Positions 7,714 to 15,795 of a stretch of 38,103 bases of DNA are shown piece by piece. The first letter of the stretch is position 1, and each line of letters begins with the position of its first letter. The notes under the pieces are model-generated. The model worked only from the letters and a program-made list of their open reading frames with translations. It was not told the origin of the DNA and did not search any database. The stretch is from an uncultured Candidatus Saccharibacteria bacterium (GTDB lineage: Bacteria > Patescibacteria > Saccharimonadia > Saccharimonadales > UBA1547): positions 1 through 38,103 of the forward strand of contig CAMLKA010000005.1 in NCBI GenBank assembly GCA_946480535.1, written 5' to 3'. Made by a program: the position numbers and the translations under genes.

Positions 7714-7732
7714 ATTCTAAACATAAGCTTTA

Positions 7733-7762
7733 TGGCAGCCCCTCGTGGAAGAGTTAAGAACT
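7733..7762. repeat. 30-bp direct repeat, copy 2
   Basis: Identical to 7310-7339 and likewise just downstream of a stop codon, that of the HIT-like gene. The two copies are 423 bp apart. Confidence 0.95.
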
Positions 7763-7763
7763 T

Positions 7764-8180
7764 TTACAGACTGTTTTTAAGTGCCTGAGTTAGCAGTTCA
7801 CGATCGTTCTCCGGCATCGATTCGTTACTGTAAGTCTTTGGCAACTCAGGAAGTGTAATAGGCTTACCCCATGACTCAGTTTTATTACGTCCATATATAT
7901 GAATATGAAAGAAGGGTGTCGCACCTGGTAGTAATCCCCAGTTGCCGTTAGCTTGCAGGTTAAGCCACGGAGTTAGATTAAGATCACTAATTACTTTGCT
8001 TACCTTGGCTGCCAACTTAAACGCCTCACCAGATAAATTAGGATTCTCCCATGCTGTAGCAATATCTGCTTTTGGAGCAACAAGAATATGTAGACCTTCG
8101 GAATATGGAATATGTGGATTAAATGGTGTTTTTACGAGGAATGTGTCGTCTTCCCATAGGAGGTAGTTATTTCCAATCAT
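7764..8180 (-). CDS. HIT-like (histidine triad) protein
   Basis: 138 aa. FFHIHIYGRN (about 93-102) matches the alternating histidine core of HIT-family nucleotide hydrolases and transferases, but only two histidines fall in the triad pattern, so the match is incomplete. EGLHILVAPK (about 29-38) resembles the preceding HIT beta strand with a histidine. Likely a soluble nucleotide-binding protein, perhaps AMP-lysine or dinucleoside polyphosphate hydrolase. Predicted leaderless start: TGCTATGAT ends 6 nt before the ATG. Confidence 0.6.
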   Translation of the reverse strand: MIGNNYLLWEDDTFLVKTPFNPHIPYSEGLHILVAPKADIATAWENPNLSGEAFKLAAKVSKVISDLNLTPWLNLQANGNWGLLPGATPFFHIHIYGRNKTESWGKPITLPELPKTYSNESMPENDRELLTQALKNSL

Positions 8181-8186
8181 GTCATT

Positions 8187-8195
8187 ATCATAGCA
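8187..8195 (-). promoter_or_regulatory. Extended -10 of the HIT-like gene, leaderless start
   Basis: Minus strand TGC TATGAT, 6 nt (AATGAC), ATG at 8180. It follows directly on the T-rich tail of the tRNA-Trp terminator. Confidence 0.65.
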
Positions 8196-8225
8196 AATAA
8201 AATAAACCTCCGCGGAGATTTATTT
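8196..8225 (-). terminator. Terminator of tRNA-Trp
   Basis: Inverted repeat AATAAA-C-CTCC / GGAG-A-TTTATT with one mismatch, tight loop, followed by TTTATTTTATTTG on the minus strand. Confidence 0.6.
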
Positions 8226-8239
8226 AAACATAAGTTCTA

Positions 8240-8314
8240 TGGCAGGGGCACGAGGAATCGAACCTCGATCGCTGGTTTTGGAGACCGGTATACTAACCGT
8301 TGTACTATGCCCCT
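8240..8314 (-). tRNA. tRNA-Trp (anticodon CCA)
   Basis: 75 nt with encoded CCA. Acceptor AGGGGCA / TGCCCCT, D stem GTAC/GTAT, anticodon loop CTCCAAA, T arm CGAGG-TTCGATT-CCTCG, discriminator G. The anticodon stem has a C28-A42 mismatch (CCGGT against ACCAG). CCA reads UGG (Trp). Confidence 0.95.
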
Positions 8315-8353
8315 TCGCTCGGTACTGATACAGTGTACCAGAAAATCGGCATT

Positions 8354-8899
8354 TTAGCTACGAATGACGTCTATTGAACCGTCTTCTTGAATCCGTATAA
8401 CCCGAGAGGCCTGCGCGTCTTCTGGCACTTCGCCACCATCGACATACAAATCAACTAGGTCGCCAAAATACGCCTTTGCCTCTTGGATCGTTCGAGCTGG
8501 CGGAAGCCCTTCTGGGTTGGCGCTTGGCGCAATTACAGGTCCAACAGCTTGGACAATTTTCTTCAAAAAGTCGTCTCGCACGACACGATACGCAAGTGTA
8601 TTACCACCACGCAGCAGCCATTCATGCTCATCGGGTTTCGCTGGAACAATAACGGAAGTTGGTGGCTGATCAGGAGTGCTAAATCGTGCAATCTGTGACG
8701 AATGCTCACGGATACTGCCGGAGCCAGGGATAAGAATAATACATTGCTTCGATGGATCACGGTGCTTTACGGCATAAATCTTCTCGACGGCACGGCGTTT
8801 CGAGGCTCGTCCAATCAAGCCATAAATCGTATCGGTGCGCACAACGGCAATGCCGCCGTTAGCAAGGACAGTCGCAAGTTCATTGAAAGTATCGTTCAT
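8354..8899 (-). CDS. tsaC: Sua5/YciO/YrdC family protein (threonylcarbamoyl-AMP synthase)
   Basis: 181 aa. RTDTIYGLIG (about 21-30), VKHRDPSKQ (about 44-52, the KxR motif) and PSANPEGLPPA (about 126-136) are family signatures. TsaC makes threonylcarbamoyl-AMP from Thr, bicarbonate and ATP for t6A37 in ANN-decoding tRNAs. No C-terminal Sua5 domain, so the short TsaC form. TATAAA ends exactly 6 nt before the ATG; the intervening GGGAAT could also act as a weak SD. Confidence 0.88.
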   Translation of the reverse strand: MNDTFNELATVLANGGIAVVRTDTIYGLIGRASKRRAVEKIYAVKHRDPSKQCIILIPGSGSIREHSSQIARFSTPDQPPTSVIVPAKPDEHEWLLRGGNTLAYRVVRDDFLKKIVQAVGPVIAPSANPEGLPPARTIQEAKAYFGDLVDLYVDGGEVPEDAQASRVIRIQEDGSIDVIRS

Positions 8900-8905
8900 A
8901 TTCCC

Positions 8906-8911
8906 TTTATA
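8906..8911 (-). promoter_or_regulatory. -10 element of tsaC, leaderless start
   Basis: TATAAA, 6 nt, ATG at 8899. It lies just before the stop of the MscS-like gene (8912), so it could also be fortuitous within an operon. Confidence 0.4.
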
Positions 8912-9838
8912 CTACTCGCTTTTACTCGCGCGAACAGCCCGTTTGAACTTTTTATCCGCAACTGGGTCAGCATACCGGACAATTGGCTCGTATACGAACG
9001 TACGGTTCATTTTATTCCGAACGGTCAAATCAACCTCCTTAATGGCATTCGCAAAGAAGTTTTCAATCAGCCACTCTCGACCCGGTGCCGTTTCACCAAT
9101 AGCCGTAATTCGCCAAAGGCCCCCACCCCATTCTTCGGGCCGCCCCACGCGAAGTGGTCGAGCCAACATGGTAGGCCCGACAGGAACGGCTTTCGCAAGC
9201 TCCTTCAGGGTTTTCAGACCCTTTTCTTTATCTCGTACAAATACGTCAATCGCAAGCGTACGCACGCCACGTGGCGAAACATGAGCCGCCTGAATCTGCT
9301 GGTTATGCACCCAAATAACCTCGCCATTCATACTGCGCAGCTTGGTCGAGCGAAGCGTAAGTCGCTCTACAACCCCAGAAACATCAATAAACGGCTCAAT
9401 CTTAATGAAGTCTCCCACTTTAAACCACTGCTCAATAATCATAATTGCACCAGCAGTAACGTCACGAAGAATCATACCAAGCGTCTGGCCCGCAAACACA
9501 ATAAAGAAGGCGCTGGCGCCGATAGCTGCAGCCCCGCTATTGGCGCTCGGGCTTAGGAGCATCCAGGCAACATAAGCCACAACCGCAACCACCAAAGCAC
9601 GCACAATAGCGATCGAAACGCTTAAGTACGTTTCGACTTGGCGCAGTTTAATAAAACGATCCTCGTTCGACTCGGTATCAGACTGCACTGAAACCTTCTG
9701 AGCGATCTTAATAATAAGATCCGCCAGCAGCTTACTAAAGATATACGCGCCAATAACACAGAGAGCCAAAATAAGAACCGAGCGGTAGGCGTTCGGTTCC
9801 ATGAAAAATTCGCTGATGTCGTTGACGACAAGATCCAT
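8912..9838 (-). CDS. MscS-like mechanosensitive channel
   Basis: 308 aa. Three hydrophobic segments (about 19-42, 72-97 and 100-120); the third is the pore-like AAAIGASAFFIVFAGQTLGMILRD helix region rich in Ala and Gly. It is followed by the MscS beta domain (AGAIMIIEQWFKVGDFIKI, VERLTLRSTKLR, EVIWVHNQQI) and a soluble C-terminal domain. Such channels release solutes on hypo-osmotic shock. 12 nt before tsaC. The promoter at 9850-9878 leaves a leader of only about 5 nt. Confidence 0.88.
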   Translation of the reverse strand: MDLVVNDISEFFMEPNAYRSVLILALCVIGAYIFSKLLADLIIKIAQKVSVQSDTESNEDRFIKLRQVETYLSVSIAIVRALVVAVVAYVAWMLLSPSANSGAAAIGASAFFIVFAGQTLGMILRDVTAGAIMIIEQWFKVGDFIKIEPFIDVSGVVERLTLRSTKLRSMNGEVIWVHNQQIQAAHVSPRGVRTLAIDVFVRDKEKGLKTLKELAKAVPVGPTMLARPLRVGRPEEWGGGLWRITAIGETAPGREWLIENFFANAIKEVDLTVRNKMNRTFVYEPIVRYADPVADKKFKRAVRASKSE

Positions 9839-9849
9839 TACTTTAGGTA

Positions 9850-9878
9850 ATTATAGCATTCCGTCCACGCTTTTTCCA
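9850..9878 (-). promoter_or_regulatory. Promoter of the MscS-like gene
   Basis: Minus strand -35 TGGAAA (9873-9878), 17 bp, extended -10 TGC TATAAT (9850-9855), 11 nt to the ATG at 9838; predicted leader about 5 nt. Confidence 0.65.
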
Positions 9879-9931
9879 GAGGTGAAAAATTGATATGTAC
9901 TTTTATTTGCGGCGAGGAGTATAGTGAGAAT

Positions 9932-11527
9932 ATGAAGAAGTGGATCGTACTCATTCTGCTTTCTGTCGCCCAGTTCGTTATGATACTGGACAGTACGGTC
10001 ATGAATGTCTCGATATCCACCGTTGCAAGAGATCTAGGAACGTCCATCTCCGGCATGCAAGCAGCCATCACGCTCTACGCGCTCACGATGGCTGCTTTTA
10101 TGTTAATCGGAGGAAAGCTTGGTGATAAGTGGGGCCGTTCAAGAGCATTCGTGATTGGATCTATTATTTACGGTATCGGCTCGCTTACCACCGCCCTTAG
10201 CCCCAACCTTCCCACCCTTTTAATTGGATGGTCGCTTATTGAAGGCCTCGGCGCGATTCTTGTCATTCCAGCCATTGCCGCACTCACGGCCATTAACTAT
10301 AAAGGTAAAGACCGCCTAAAAGCCTTTGCAGTCATTGGCGCGGTTACCGGCCTCGCAGCAGCCTTCGGCCCAGTTATTGGTGGATATGTCACGACGTACT
10401 TATCATGGCGCTACGTCTTTATAGCCGAAACAATCATTATGATAATCGTCCTTATTTTCTCAAAGAGAATATACGATACAAAACCAGTCAAGGCGGTGAA
10501 GATTGATCTATGGAGCGCTTTCTTATCAGCAGCCGGTATGGCCTTCCTTGTGTTTGGTGCCCTTCAAAGTAAAACCTGGGGCTGGGTACTGCCACTCAAT
10601 AGCCCAACTATCAATGGGGCGGAGATTGCACCGTTCGGTATATCACTTGTCGCCTACTTTATCCTTATTGGTATTATCCTGCTCCAGCTCTTCATTTCTC
10701 GCCAAAAGAAACTCGAACGCGAAAATAAGAATCCACTCCTCAAGGTGTCGCTCCTAAAGTTGCCAGTACTTCGTAGCGGCCTCTCAGTGCTGCTTGCTCA
10801 GTATTTTGCTATTGCCGCTATCTTCTTTGTCATTCCGGTGTATTTGCAAACAATACTTGGGTACGACGCCCTTACAACAGGCCTACGGCTTCTCCCACTT
10901 TCAGTAGGGCTTATTGTCTGTACAATTGTTGGATCACGAATGACCGCCAAAAGAGGGCCAAAACTTGTCGTACGTGCCGGGCAACTCTGCCTTGCGCTTG
11001 GAAGCTTGCTACTCCTTATATCAATCACCCCCACGCTTGGATCGGTCACCTTTACCATTGGCCTCTTCATCGTGGGTGCCGGCTTTGGTTTGCTCGCTTC
11101 GCAAATCGGCAATGTCAACATGTCAGCAGTTTCTAAAAATGACACCTCTGAAGTAGGCGGCCTCCAGGGCACCTATCAAAACCTCGGTACTTCTTTTGGT
11201 ACTGCATTAGCTGGATCGATCTTCATGCTCATACTCACCTCGAGCTTCACAACAGGGGTTGCGAATAGCGATATGACCGCCGAGACAAAAGGTGCTCTTA
11301 CCTCGTACGCAGGTTCGGGCGTCGACATCGTTTCCCCTTCTGATGCCAGAAAAATAGTCATCGATAAAGGAGCTTCCGCAGAAGACGCAGAAATAGTAGA
11401 GACCGTCTACCAGACCTCCCAAATCGAAGCCCTGCGAACGGCAATGTTTGCCGTCTTCGCCATCAGTCTTCTTGCATTCGTCGCCTCTCGTCATTTGCCT
11501 ACGAGCAGTGCGCAATCGGATGGATAA
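9932..11527 (+). CDS. MFS drug/H+ antiporter, DHA2 (EmrB/QacA) family
   Basis: 531 aa from the ATG at 9932, which has GGAG 12 nt upstream and also TATAGT exactly 6 nt upstream. About 14 transmembrane helices. DHA2 features: LDSTVMNVSI in TM1 (motif D1), GGKLGDKWGRSRAF (motif A) between TM2 and TM3, and AAFGPVIGGYV in TM5 (motif C, antiporter signature). Exports amphipathic drugs or metabolites. Followed after 15 nt by the DUF6325-like and SHOCT genes, and this trio may form one transcription unit. Confidence 0.9.
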   Translation: MKKWIVLILLSVAQFVMILDSTVMNVSISTVARDLGTSISGMQAAITLYALTMAAFMLIGGKLGDKWGRSRAFVIGSIIYGIGSLTTALSPNLPTLLIGWSLIEGLGAILVIPAIAALTAINYKGKDRLKAFAVIGAVTGLAAAFGPVIGGYVTTYLSWRYVFIAETIIMIIVLIFSKRIYDTKPVKAVKIDLWSAFLSAAGMAFLVFGALQSKTWGWVLPLNSPTINGAEIAPFGISLVAYFILIGIILLQLFISRQKKLERENKNPLLKVSLLKLPVLRSGLSVLLAQYFAIAAIFFVIPVYLQTILGYDALTTGLRLLPLSVGLIVCTIVGSRMTAKRGPKLVVRAGQLCLALGSLLLLISITPTLGSVTFTIGLFIVGAGFGLLASQIGNVNMSAVSKNDTSEVGGLQGTYQNLGTSFGTALAGSIFMLILTSSFTTGVANSDMTAETKGALTSYAGSGVDIVSPSDARKIVIDKGASAEDAEIVETVYQTSQIEALRTAMFAVFAISLLAFVASRHLPTSSAQSDG

Positions 11528-11542
11528 TGAAAAGGAGGAGTT

Positions 11543-11953
11543 ATGCGAGGACCAATAGATTACATTGTCGTCAACTTCAGCGAACCGAAGTTTGATGGAA
11601 AAGTTATCGAAGAGCTACAACGTGCCACCGGATCGGGAGCGATCCAGGTGCTTGCGTTAAGTGTCATAAAGAAGAATGAAGACGGGTCAATTGAAGCACT
11701 TGAGGCTGACGATGGCGGAGTGGTTGTTGCTTCATTCACGCCAACAGGAACACTCCCTATCGAGCAAGATGATATCGATGAAGTCGGGTCGCTGCTTGAG
11801 CCAGGATCTGCTGCGGGGCTCCTCATCATTGAACACTTGTGGGCAAAGGGCCTGAAGCAGGCGCTCCTTGATAGCGGCGGCGAGCTCGTTGCTGAAGGTC
11901 GCATCCACCCAGACGCAGCACGTGAACTTGAATCAACAGAAACGGAGGAATAA
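11543..11953 (+). CDS. DUF6325-like protein
   Basis: 136 aa, acidic, soluble. GPIDYIVVNFSEPKFDGKVI, then VLALSVIKKNEDGSIEALE, and LLIIEHLWAKGLKQAL match my memory of DUF6325, a family common in Actinobacteria and next to SHOCT-domain genes. Function unknown. A strong AAGGAGGAG lies just before the ATG. The DUF number is from memory. Confidence 0.7.
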   Translation: MRGPIDYIVVNFSEPKFDGKVIEELQRATGSGAIQVLALSVIKKNEDGSIEALEADDGGVVVASFTPTGTLPIEQDDIDEVGSLLEPGSAAGLLIIEHLWAKGLKQALLDSGGELVAEGRIHPDAARELESTETEE

Positions 11954-11957
11954 TATT

Positions 11958-12215
11958 ATGGGACTATTACGAGGCATGGCGCGGACCGCAGTTATTTCAG
12001 GCACCGCAACAGCCGTATCAAACAGGGTAAGTCGACGGCAAGCGGAACGATGGTATGGCGATCAATCGGAACCCGCACCACAGGCCCAGGCGCAAGAGCC
12101 AGCACAAACAAGCGACCCCTACGAAGAACTTGCAAAGCTGAGCCAACTCAAAGATCAGGGCATTATTTCACAGGAAGACTTCGACGCAAAGAAGAAGCAA
12201 CTTCTTGGGCTCTAA
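11958..12215 (+). CDS. Small SHOCT-domain protein
   Basis: 85 aa. N-terminal GLLRGMARTAVISGTATAV with VSNRVSRRQAERW, a Q/A/P-rich linker, then a C-terminal SHOCT domain (YEELAKLSQLKDQGIISQEDFDAKKKQLL), a helical hairpin often at the end of membrane-linked or oligomeric proteins. GGAGGA is placed for the ATG at 11958; the frame is open further upstream but without an SD. The N-terminal part is like actinobacterial SHOCT proteins found beside DUF6325. Confidence 0.8.
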   Translation: MGLLRGMARTAVISGTATAVSNRVSRRQAERWYGDQSEPAPQAQAQEPAQTSDPYEELAKLSQLKDQGIISQEDFDAKKKQLLGL

Positions 12216-12289
12216 GGAGTGTCTTTACATAAAAGTAGCTTCCCTGTTACCATAAGCATAACGAGTTTATAAACGGGAAGATTTCTTAC

Positions 12290-13453
12290 ATGCATGTAGT
12301 GGTTGTGGGCAGTGGGTTTGGAGGCGTCAAGGCGGCGCTTGAATTAAGTAAGCGTCAAATTGGTAAAATTACGCTTATTTCCAACCAATCTTATTTTCTT
12401 CATCATGCCACGCTCTATGCCACCGCAACGGGCAAAAGCTCAGAGGAATCAGTCATTCCCTTGAACATTATTTTTGCAAAACACCCTAATGTAGAAATTA
12501 TTGAAGACACCATTTCCGGTTTCGACCCTCACCGCAAGCTTATTAGTGGCAAGCGCAAAGATTACCACTACGATAAACTAGTGCTCGCCCTTGGGTCTAC
12601 TACCTCTTTCTTTGGCATTCCTGGCATGAAAGAACACGCCTACGGCATTTCTAACCTTAAAGATGTCCTTGAATTTCACGAGCACATTCACGACGAAGTA
12701 GTCCACAATAAGCTCGATAAAGAATACTTTGTTATTGGTGGCGGTCAAACTGGCGTCGAACTTGCCAGCGCGCTCAACGAATACTTAGCAGACCTCAAGG
12801 CCGTATACAGGCTAAAGAATACTGGTTCGCGCGTCACGCTCGTTGAAGCCAGGGAGCGAGTCCTTCCTCACATGTCTCAATCGGCATCAGAAAAAGTAAG
12901 TCAGCACTTGAAGAAAATTGGCGTTCGCATCTTAACCGACCACAAAGTGAATCGGCTCGACGACGATAAAATTACCATCGATGGAAAGCTTCATCACACT
13001 AAAACCGCTATCTGGGCGTCTGGTGTTGCGAATAACCCTTTCTTTAAGGCGAATAGCGGTTACTTTCACCTCTCGGACAATGGTCATGTCGAGGTAAATC
13101 CTTACCTTGAAGCACTCGATCACGTGTATGTTATCGGCGACAATAATAACGTGAAACACAGTGGCAAAGCCTGGCCAGCACTGAAGCAGGCAACTCATGT
13201 CGCAAAAAATATCGCCCGTGTCGCCACGCGTCGCGAGCAAAAAGCATTTCACGCCTTTTCAGTTCCTGTTGGTCTCCCGGTTGGTGAACATTGGGGATAT
13301 GTTGAGTGGCTCGGCTTGTACGTTGCGGGGCGTTCTGGCGCAACACTGCGTCGTTGGATGGAGCTGTACGGCTATTGTCAGCTCGTTCCGTTTAATACAG
13401 CCCTACCAATCTGGCGAGCTCACAACCTGCTAGATGTTGATAACACCTTTTAA
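12290..13453 (+). CDS. FAD-dependent NADH dehydrogenase (NDH-2-like)
   Basis: 387 aa. N-terminal FAD Rossmann motif VVVGSGFGGVKAALEL (4-19), KLVLALGS (about 97), NADH-binding motif FVIGGGQTGVELASAL (about 146-161), and YVIGDNNN near the C-terminus (flavin O3' contact). This is the two-dinucleotide-fold arrangement of type II NADH:quinone oxidoreductases; a C-terminal amphipathic part would attach it to the membrane. In an organism without a full respiratory chain it may serve redox balance. GGGAAG 9 nt before the ATG. Its stop abuts the convergent corA stop inside a TAATTA palindrome. Confidence 0.82.
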   Translation: MHVVVVGSGFGGVKAALELSKRQIGKITLISNQSYFLHHATLYATATGKSSEESVIPLNIIFAKHPNVEIIEDTISGFDPHRKLISGKRKDYHYDKLVLALGSTTSFFGIPGMKEHAYGISNLKDVLEFHEHIHDEVVHNKLDKEYFVIGGGQTGVELASALNEYLADLKAVYRLKNTGSRVTLVEARERVLPHMSQSASEKVSQHLKKIGVRILTDHKVNRLDDDKITIDGKLHHTKTAIWASGVANNPFFKANSGYFHLSDNGHVEVNPYLEALDHVYVIGDNNNVKHSGKAWPALKQATHVAKNIARVATRREQKAFHAFSVPVGLPVGEHWGYVEWLGLYVAGRSGATLRRWMELYGYCQLVPFNTALPIWRAHNLLDVDNTF

Positions 13454-14380
13454 TTAGAAGCGTGTCTTACGCACAATCATCGCCGCAATCACGACAACCG
13501 CAATACTAAAGCCGGTAATTGCCGTGTATGCCCATGGCTGATCGGCAAATGGCAAGAGGACGTTCATACCAAACATACCAAAGAACACGTTCGGAAGCGC
13601 GACAAGCAGTGTCAAAAGTGTCAATTTCTTCATACGTTGGTTCAACGTATTGTTGCTAATGGTCGTGTAGGCATTACGAATACTATCAATTGTATTTTTG
13701 TGGCTATCGGTTGCAACCAAAAGCTGATTCACGTGTAGCACCATATCTTCGATAAACTCACAGTCTTTATCACCAAAAATTGCATGGCGGTTATCGTGGA
13801 GTCGCGCAAGAAGCGCCTGAAGAGCGGTAAGGTTTGTGTGATATTCATTTAGATCGTGTTCAACGGTAACAAAATTAATAAAGTCTTTGTTATCTACCTC
13901 GTGAGACCTAAGACGGTGCTCGGTGTTTTGAATATACTTACCCGTTGCGTGAATGAAAGTTTCATATTGATCAATAACATGGCTCGTGAGCTGCAAGAAC
14001 ACGTGTTTCGTGCTTTTCATATCAACCTTTTTGGCTGCAAACAGCTCAGGTGGCTGTACATACTCCTTTGAAGACAAAGTAATGAGCAACGAACCCTTGA
14101 GAATAGCGAGGAATGGCGTCGTGACAATATTACCGCGAGATGTTTGGTGCGGCGCGCGGATGAAGACATACAAAAGCCCTTGGCTATATTCAGCACGAGG
14201 AAGCTCGTTGCTGTCCTTTACATCCTTTAGAACCCCAGGGTCGAGCCCGTACTGCTCACAGACGTGCGTAATATCCTCTGGAGTAACATTCGCCCCATAT
14301 ACCCAGGCACGCTCCATCGGCACTTCTTTTACAAGCTGCGGCTCTTCATTAAAAGATTTCTTTGCATAATAGTGCAACAT
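13454..14380 (-). CDS. corA: CorA-like Mg2+/divalent cation channel
   Basis: 308 aa. Long acidic/helical cytoplasmic N-domain, then the GMN signature (FFGMFGMN, about 266-273) at the end of TM1 and a second helix GFSIAVVVIAAMIV before a basic C-terminus KTRF. Family members form pentameric Mg2+ or Co2+/Ni2+ channels. TATACT lies 8 nt before the ATG and no SD is visible. Convergent with the NDH-2-like gene, 0 nt between stops, no separate terminator. Confidence 0.9.
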   Translation of the reverse strand: MLHYYAKKSFNEEPQLVKEVPMERAWVYGANVTPEDITHVCEQYGLDPGVLKDVKDSNELPRAEYSQGLLYVFIRAPHQTSRGNIVTTPFLAILKGSLLITLSSKEYVQPPELFAAKKVDMKSTKHVFLQLTSHVIDQYETFIHATGKYIQNTEHRLRSHEVDNKDFINFVTVEHDLNEYHTNLTALQALLARLHDNRHAIFGDKDCEFIEDMVLHVNQLLVATDSHKNTIDSIRNAYTTISNNTLNQRMKKLTLLTLLVALPNVFFGMFGMNVLLPFADQPWAYTAITGFSIAVVVIAAMIVRKTRF

Positions 14381-14388
14381 ACATAAGC

Positions 14389-14394
14389 AGTATA
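14389..14394 (-). promoter_or_regulatory. -10 element of corA
   Basis: TATACT on the minus strand, 8 nt before the ATG at 14380; predicted leader 0-2 nt. The -35 is poor (TTTTTA at 17 bp). Confidence 0.45.
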
Positions 14395-14454
14395 CCCTAG
14401 TTTTTCAAAGATAAAAATGCTACCTGTGGATGAAATGTGAATTTTCTTACAGAT

Positions 14455-14499
14455 TAAGCGTAAGAAGTGTTGTAAATGCCTACGCTTATGGACTATAAT
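14455..14499 (+). promoter_or_regulatory. Promoter of the alpha-glucan operon with inverted repeat over -35
   Basis: -35 TTGTAA (14470-14475), 18 bp, -10 TATAAT (14494-14499). An 8-bp inverted repeat TAAGCGTA (14455-14462) / TACGCTTA (14481-14488) brackets the -35, suitable for a dimeric repressor or activator. Leader of about 66 nt with GGGGG 2 nt before the ATG. Confidence 0.65.
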
Positions 14500-14571
14500 C
14501 GTGGGTAACAACGTGCCAAAATAAAAGGAGAGTACGACGAGCTACTATAGGGCAACTCGTGTAAGGGGGTT

Positions 14572-15795
14572 ATGAAAATACTAATGCTGGGATGGGAGCT
14601 CCCACCGCACAATAGTGGCGGCTTGGGTGTTGCATGTTACCACCTCTCGAAGGCACTTTCTCTTCAGGGCACTGAAATCGACTTTATCGTCCCCTATTCA
14701 GCCCCGCACGATGACATCGACTTCATGAACATCCACCATGCGACGAAGCTCTCTCCGCTTCACAAGTTTGGTATGGGTGCCTACGACAGTAAGTTCCTCA
14801 CCGAAACTATTGCACGGTCAGGTTCTGGTATGCCGCACACAATTCGTGAAATTCAGTCGCAGTACGGCCGTTTCGTTGAAGATTTTACGCAAAATAATGA
14901 CTTTGACGCAATTCACGCCCACGACTGGCTTACCATGGAAGCTGGTATGCGCGCGAAAGAGCTAACTAACAAGCCGCTCGTTGTGCATGTGCACGCCACC
15001 GAGTTCGACCGCGCTGGCGGTAACCCTGGCAACCCGGTTGTTCATGAAATTGAACACCAAGGGCTCCTTATGGCTGATCGCATCCTTGCGGTCAGTGACA
15101 TTACTAAGCAAATTATTGTGAAGAAATATAATATCCCAGCAGACAAGGTAGAAGTTGCCTACAACGCTATCGACACCTTTAGCTTTGACGACGGCTATCA
15201 GTACGACGAGCGGACCTACCGCTACCTCGAAGGCTTAAAATCTGAAGGCTACACTATTATTAGCGCTGTTACTCGCCTCACCATTCAAAAAGGGCTTGGC
15301 AATCTTGTTCGCGCCGTTGCCAAGGCAAGCGAAAAATACGACCGACTCGCCCTCCTACTTGCAGGCGACGGTGAACAGCGCGATGAGCTTATTCGCCTTG
15401 CAGCCGATCTTGGCATCTCTGACAAGGTCTTCTTTACCGGCTTCGTACGCGGTAAGCAGTGGCGCGATGCCTATAGCGTTTCGGATGTCTTTGTCCTTAG
15501 CTCAATTAGCGAGCCTTTCGGCCTCACCGCCCTCGAAGCAGCACACCACGACAACGCACTCATTGTCACCAACCAATCTGGCGTCGGCGAAGTGCTGCAC
15601 AGCATTTTCCGTTACGACTTCTGGGATGTTGACCGTCTTGCCGACCAACTTGTTGGCATCTCTACCTCTCCTGCACTCAAAGAATCCCTCCGTGTCAACG
15701 TGACCAAGGAATACGCTCGTATTTCATGGCACGATGTGGCTCGACAGTGCGTGTCGCTCTACAATAACTTCCGTCCAATCGAGGTATTTGCATGA
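14572..15795 (+). CDS. Glycosyltransferase, GT4/glycogen-synthase-like
   Basis: 407 aa, two Rossmann domains. The N-terminal LGWELPPHNSGGLGVACYHL (6-25) is the GGLG glucan/nucleotide-sugar loop of GT5 and related GT4 enzymes. IHAHDWLTM (about 118-126) is the acceptor-side HDW motif. The C-terminal domain has TRLTIQKGL (donor K) and SSISEPFGLTALEA (about 308-321, E-x7-E). It should transfer glucose from ADP- or UDP-glucose to an alpha-glucan. GTG-TAAGGGGG precedes the ATG; its stop overlaps the next ATG (ATGA). First gene of a GT / GH57 / GH15 operon, so glycogen-like storage is likely. Confidence 0.82.
   Translation: MKILMLGWELPPHNSGGLGVACYHLSKALSLQGTEIDFIVPYSAPHDDIDFMNIHHATKLSPLHKFGMGAYDSKFLTETIARSGSGMPHTIREIQSQYGRFVEDFTQNNDFDAIHAHDWLTMEAGMRAKELTNKPLVVHVHATEFDRAGGNPGNPVVHEIEHQGLLMADRILAVSDITKQIIVKKYNIPADKVEVAYNAIDTFSFDDGYQYDERTYRYLEGLKSEGYTIISAVTRLTIQKGLGNLVRAVAKASEKYDRLALLLAGDGEQRDELIRLAADLGISDKVFFTGFVRGKQWRDAYSVSDVFVLSSISEPFGLTALEAAHHDNALIVTNQSGVGEVLHSIFRYDFWDVDRLADQLVGISTSPALKESLRVNVTKEYARISWHDVARQCVSLYNNFRPIEVFA

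Noticed and set aside
7310..7762. tRNA remnants in the 30-bp repeats
   Set aside because: Only the 3' end looks tRNA-like; no matching 5' acceptor strand or D/anticodon arms lie nearby.
8702..9556. 284-codon plus-strand ORF opposite tsaC and the MscS-like gene
   Set aside because: Its translation is low-complexity and unlike any family, while the minus strand encodes two clear proteins.
12239..12280. CTTCCC...GGGAAG pairing before the NDH-2-like gene as an SD-sequestering switch
   Set aside because: The stem is interrupted, the loop is long and AT-rich, and the likely transcription start may lie inside it.
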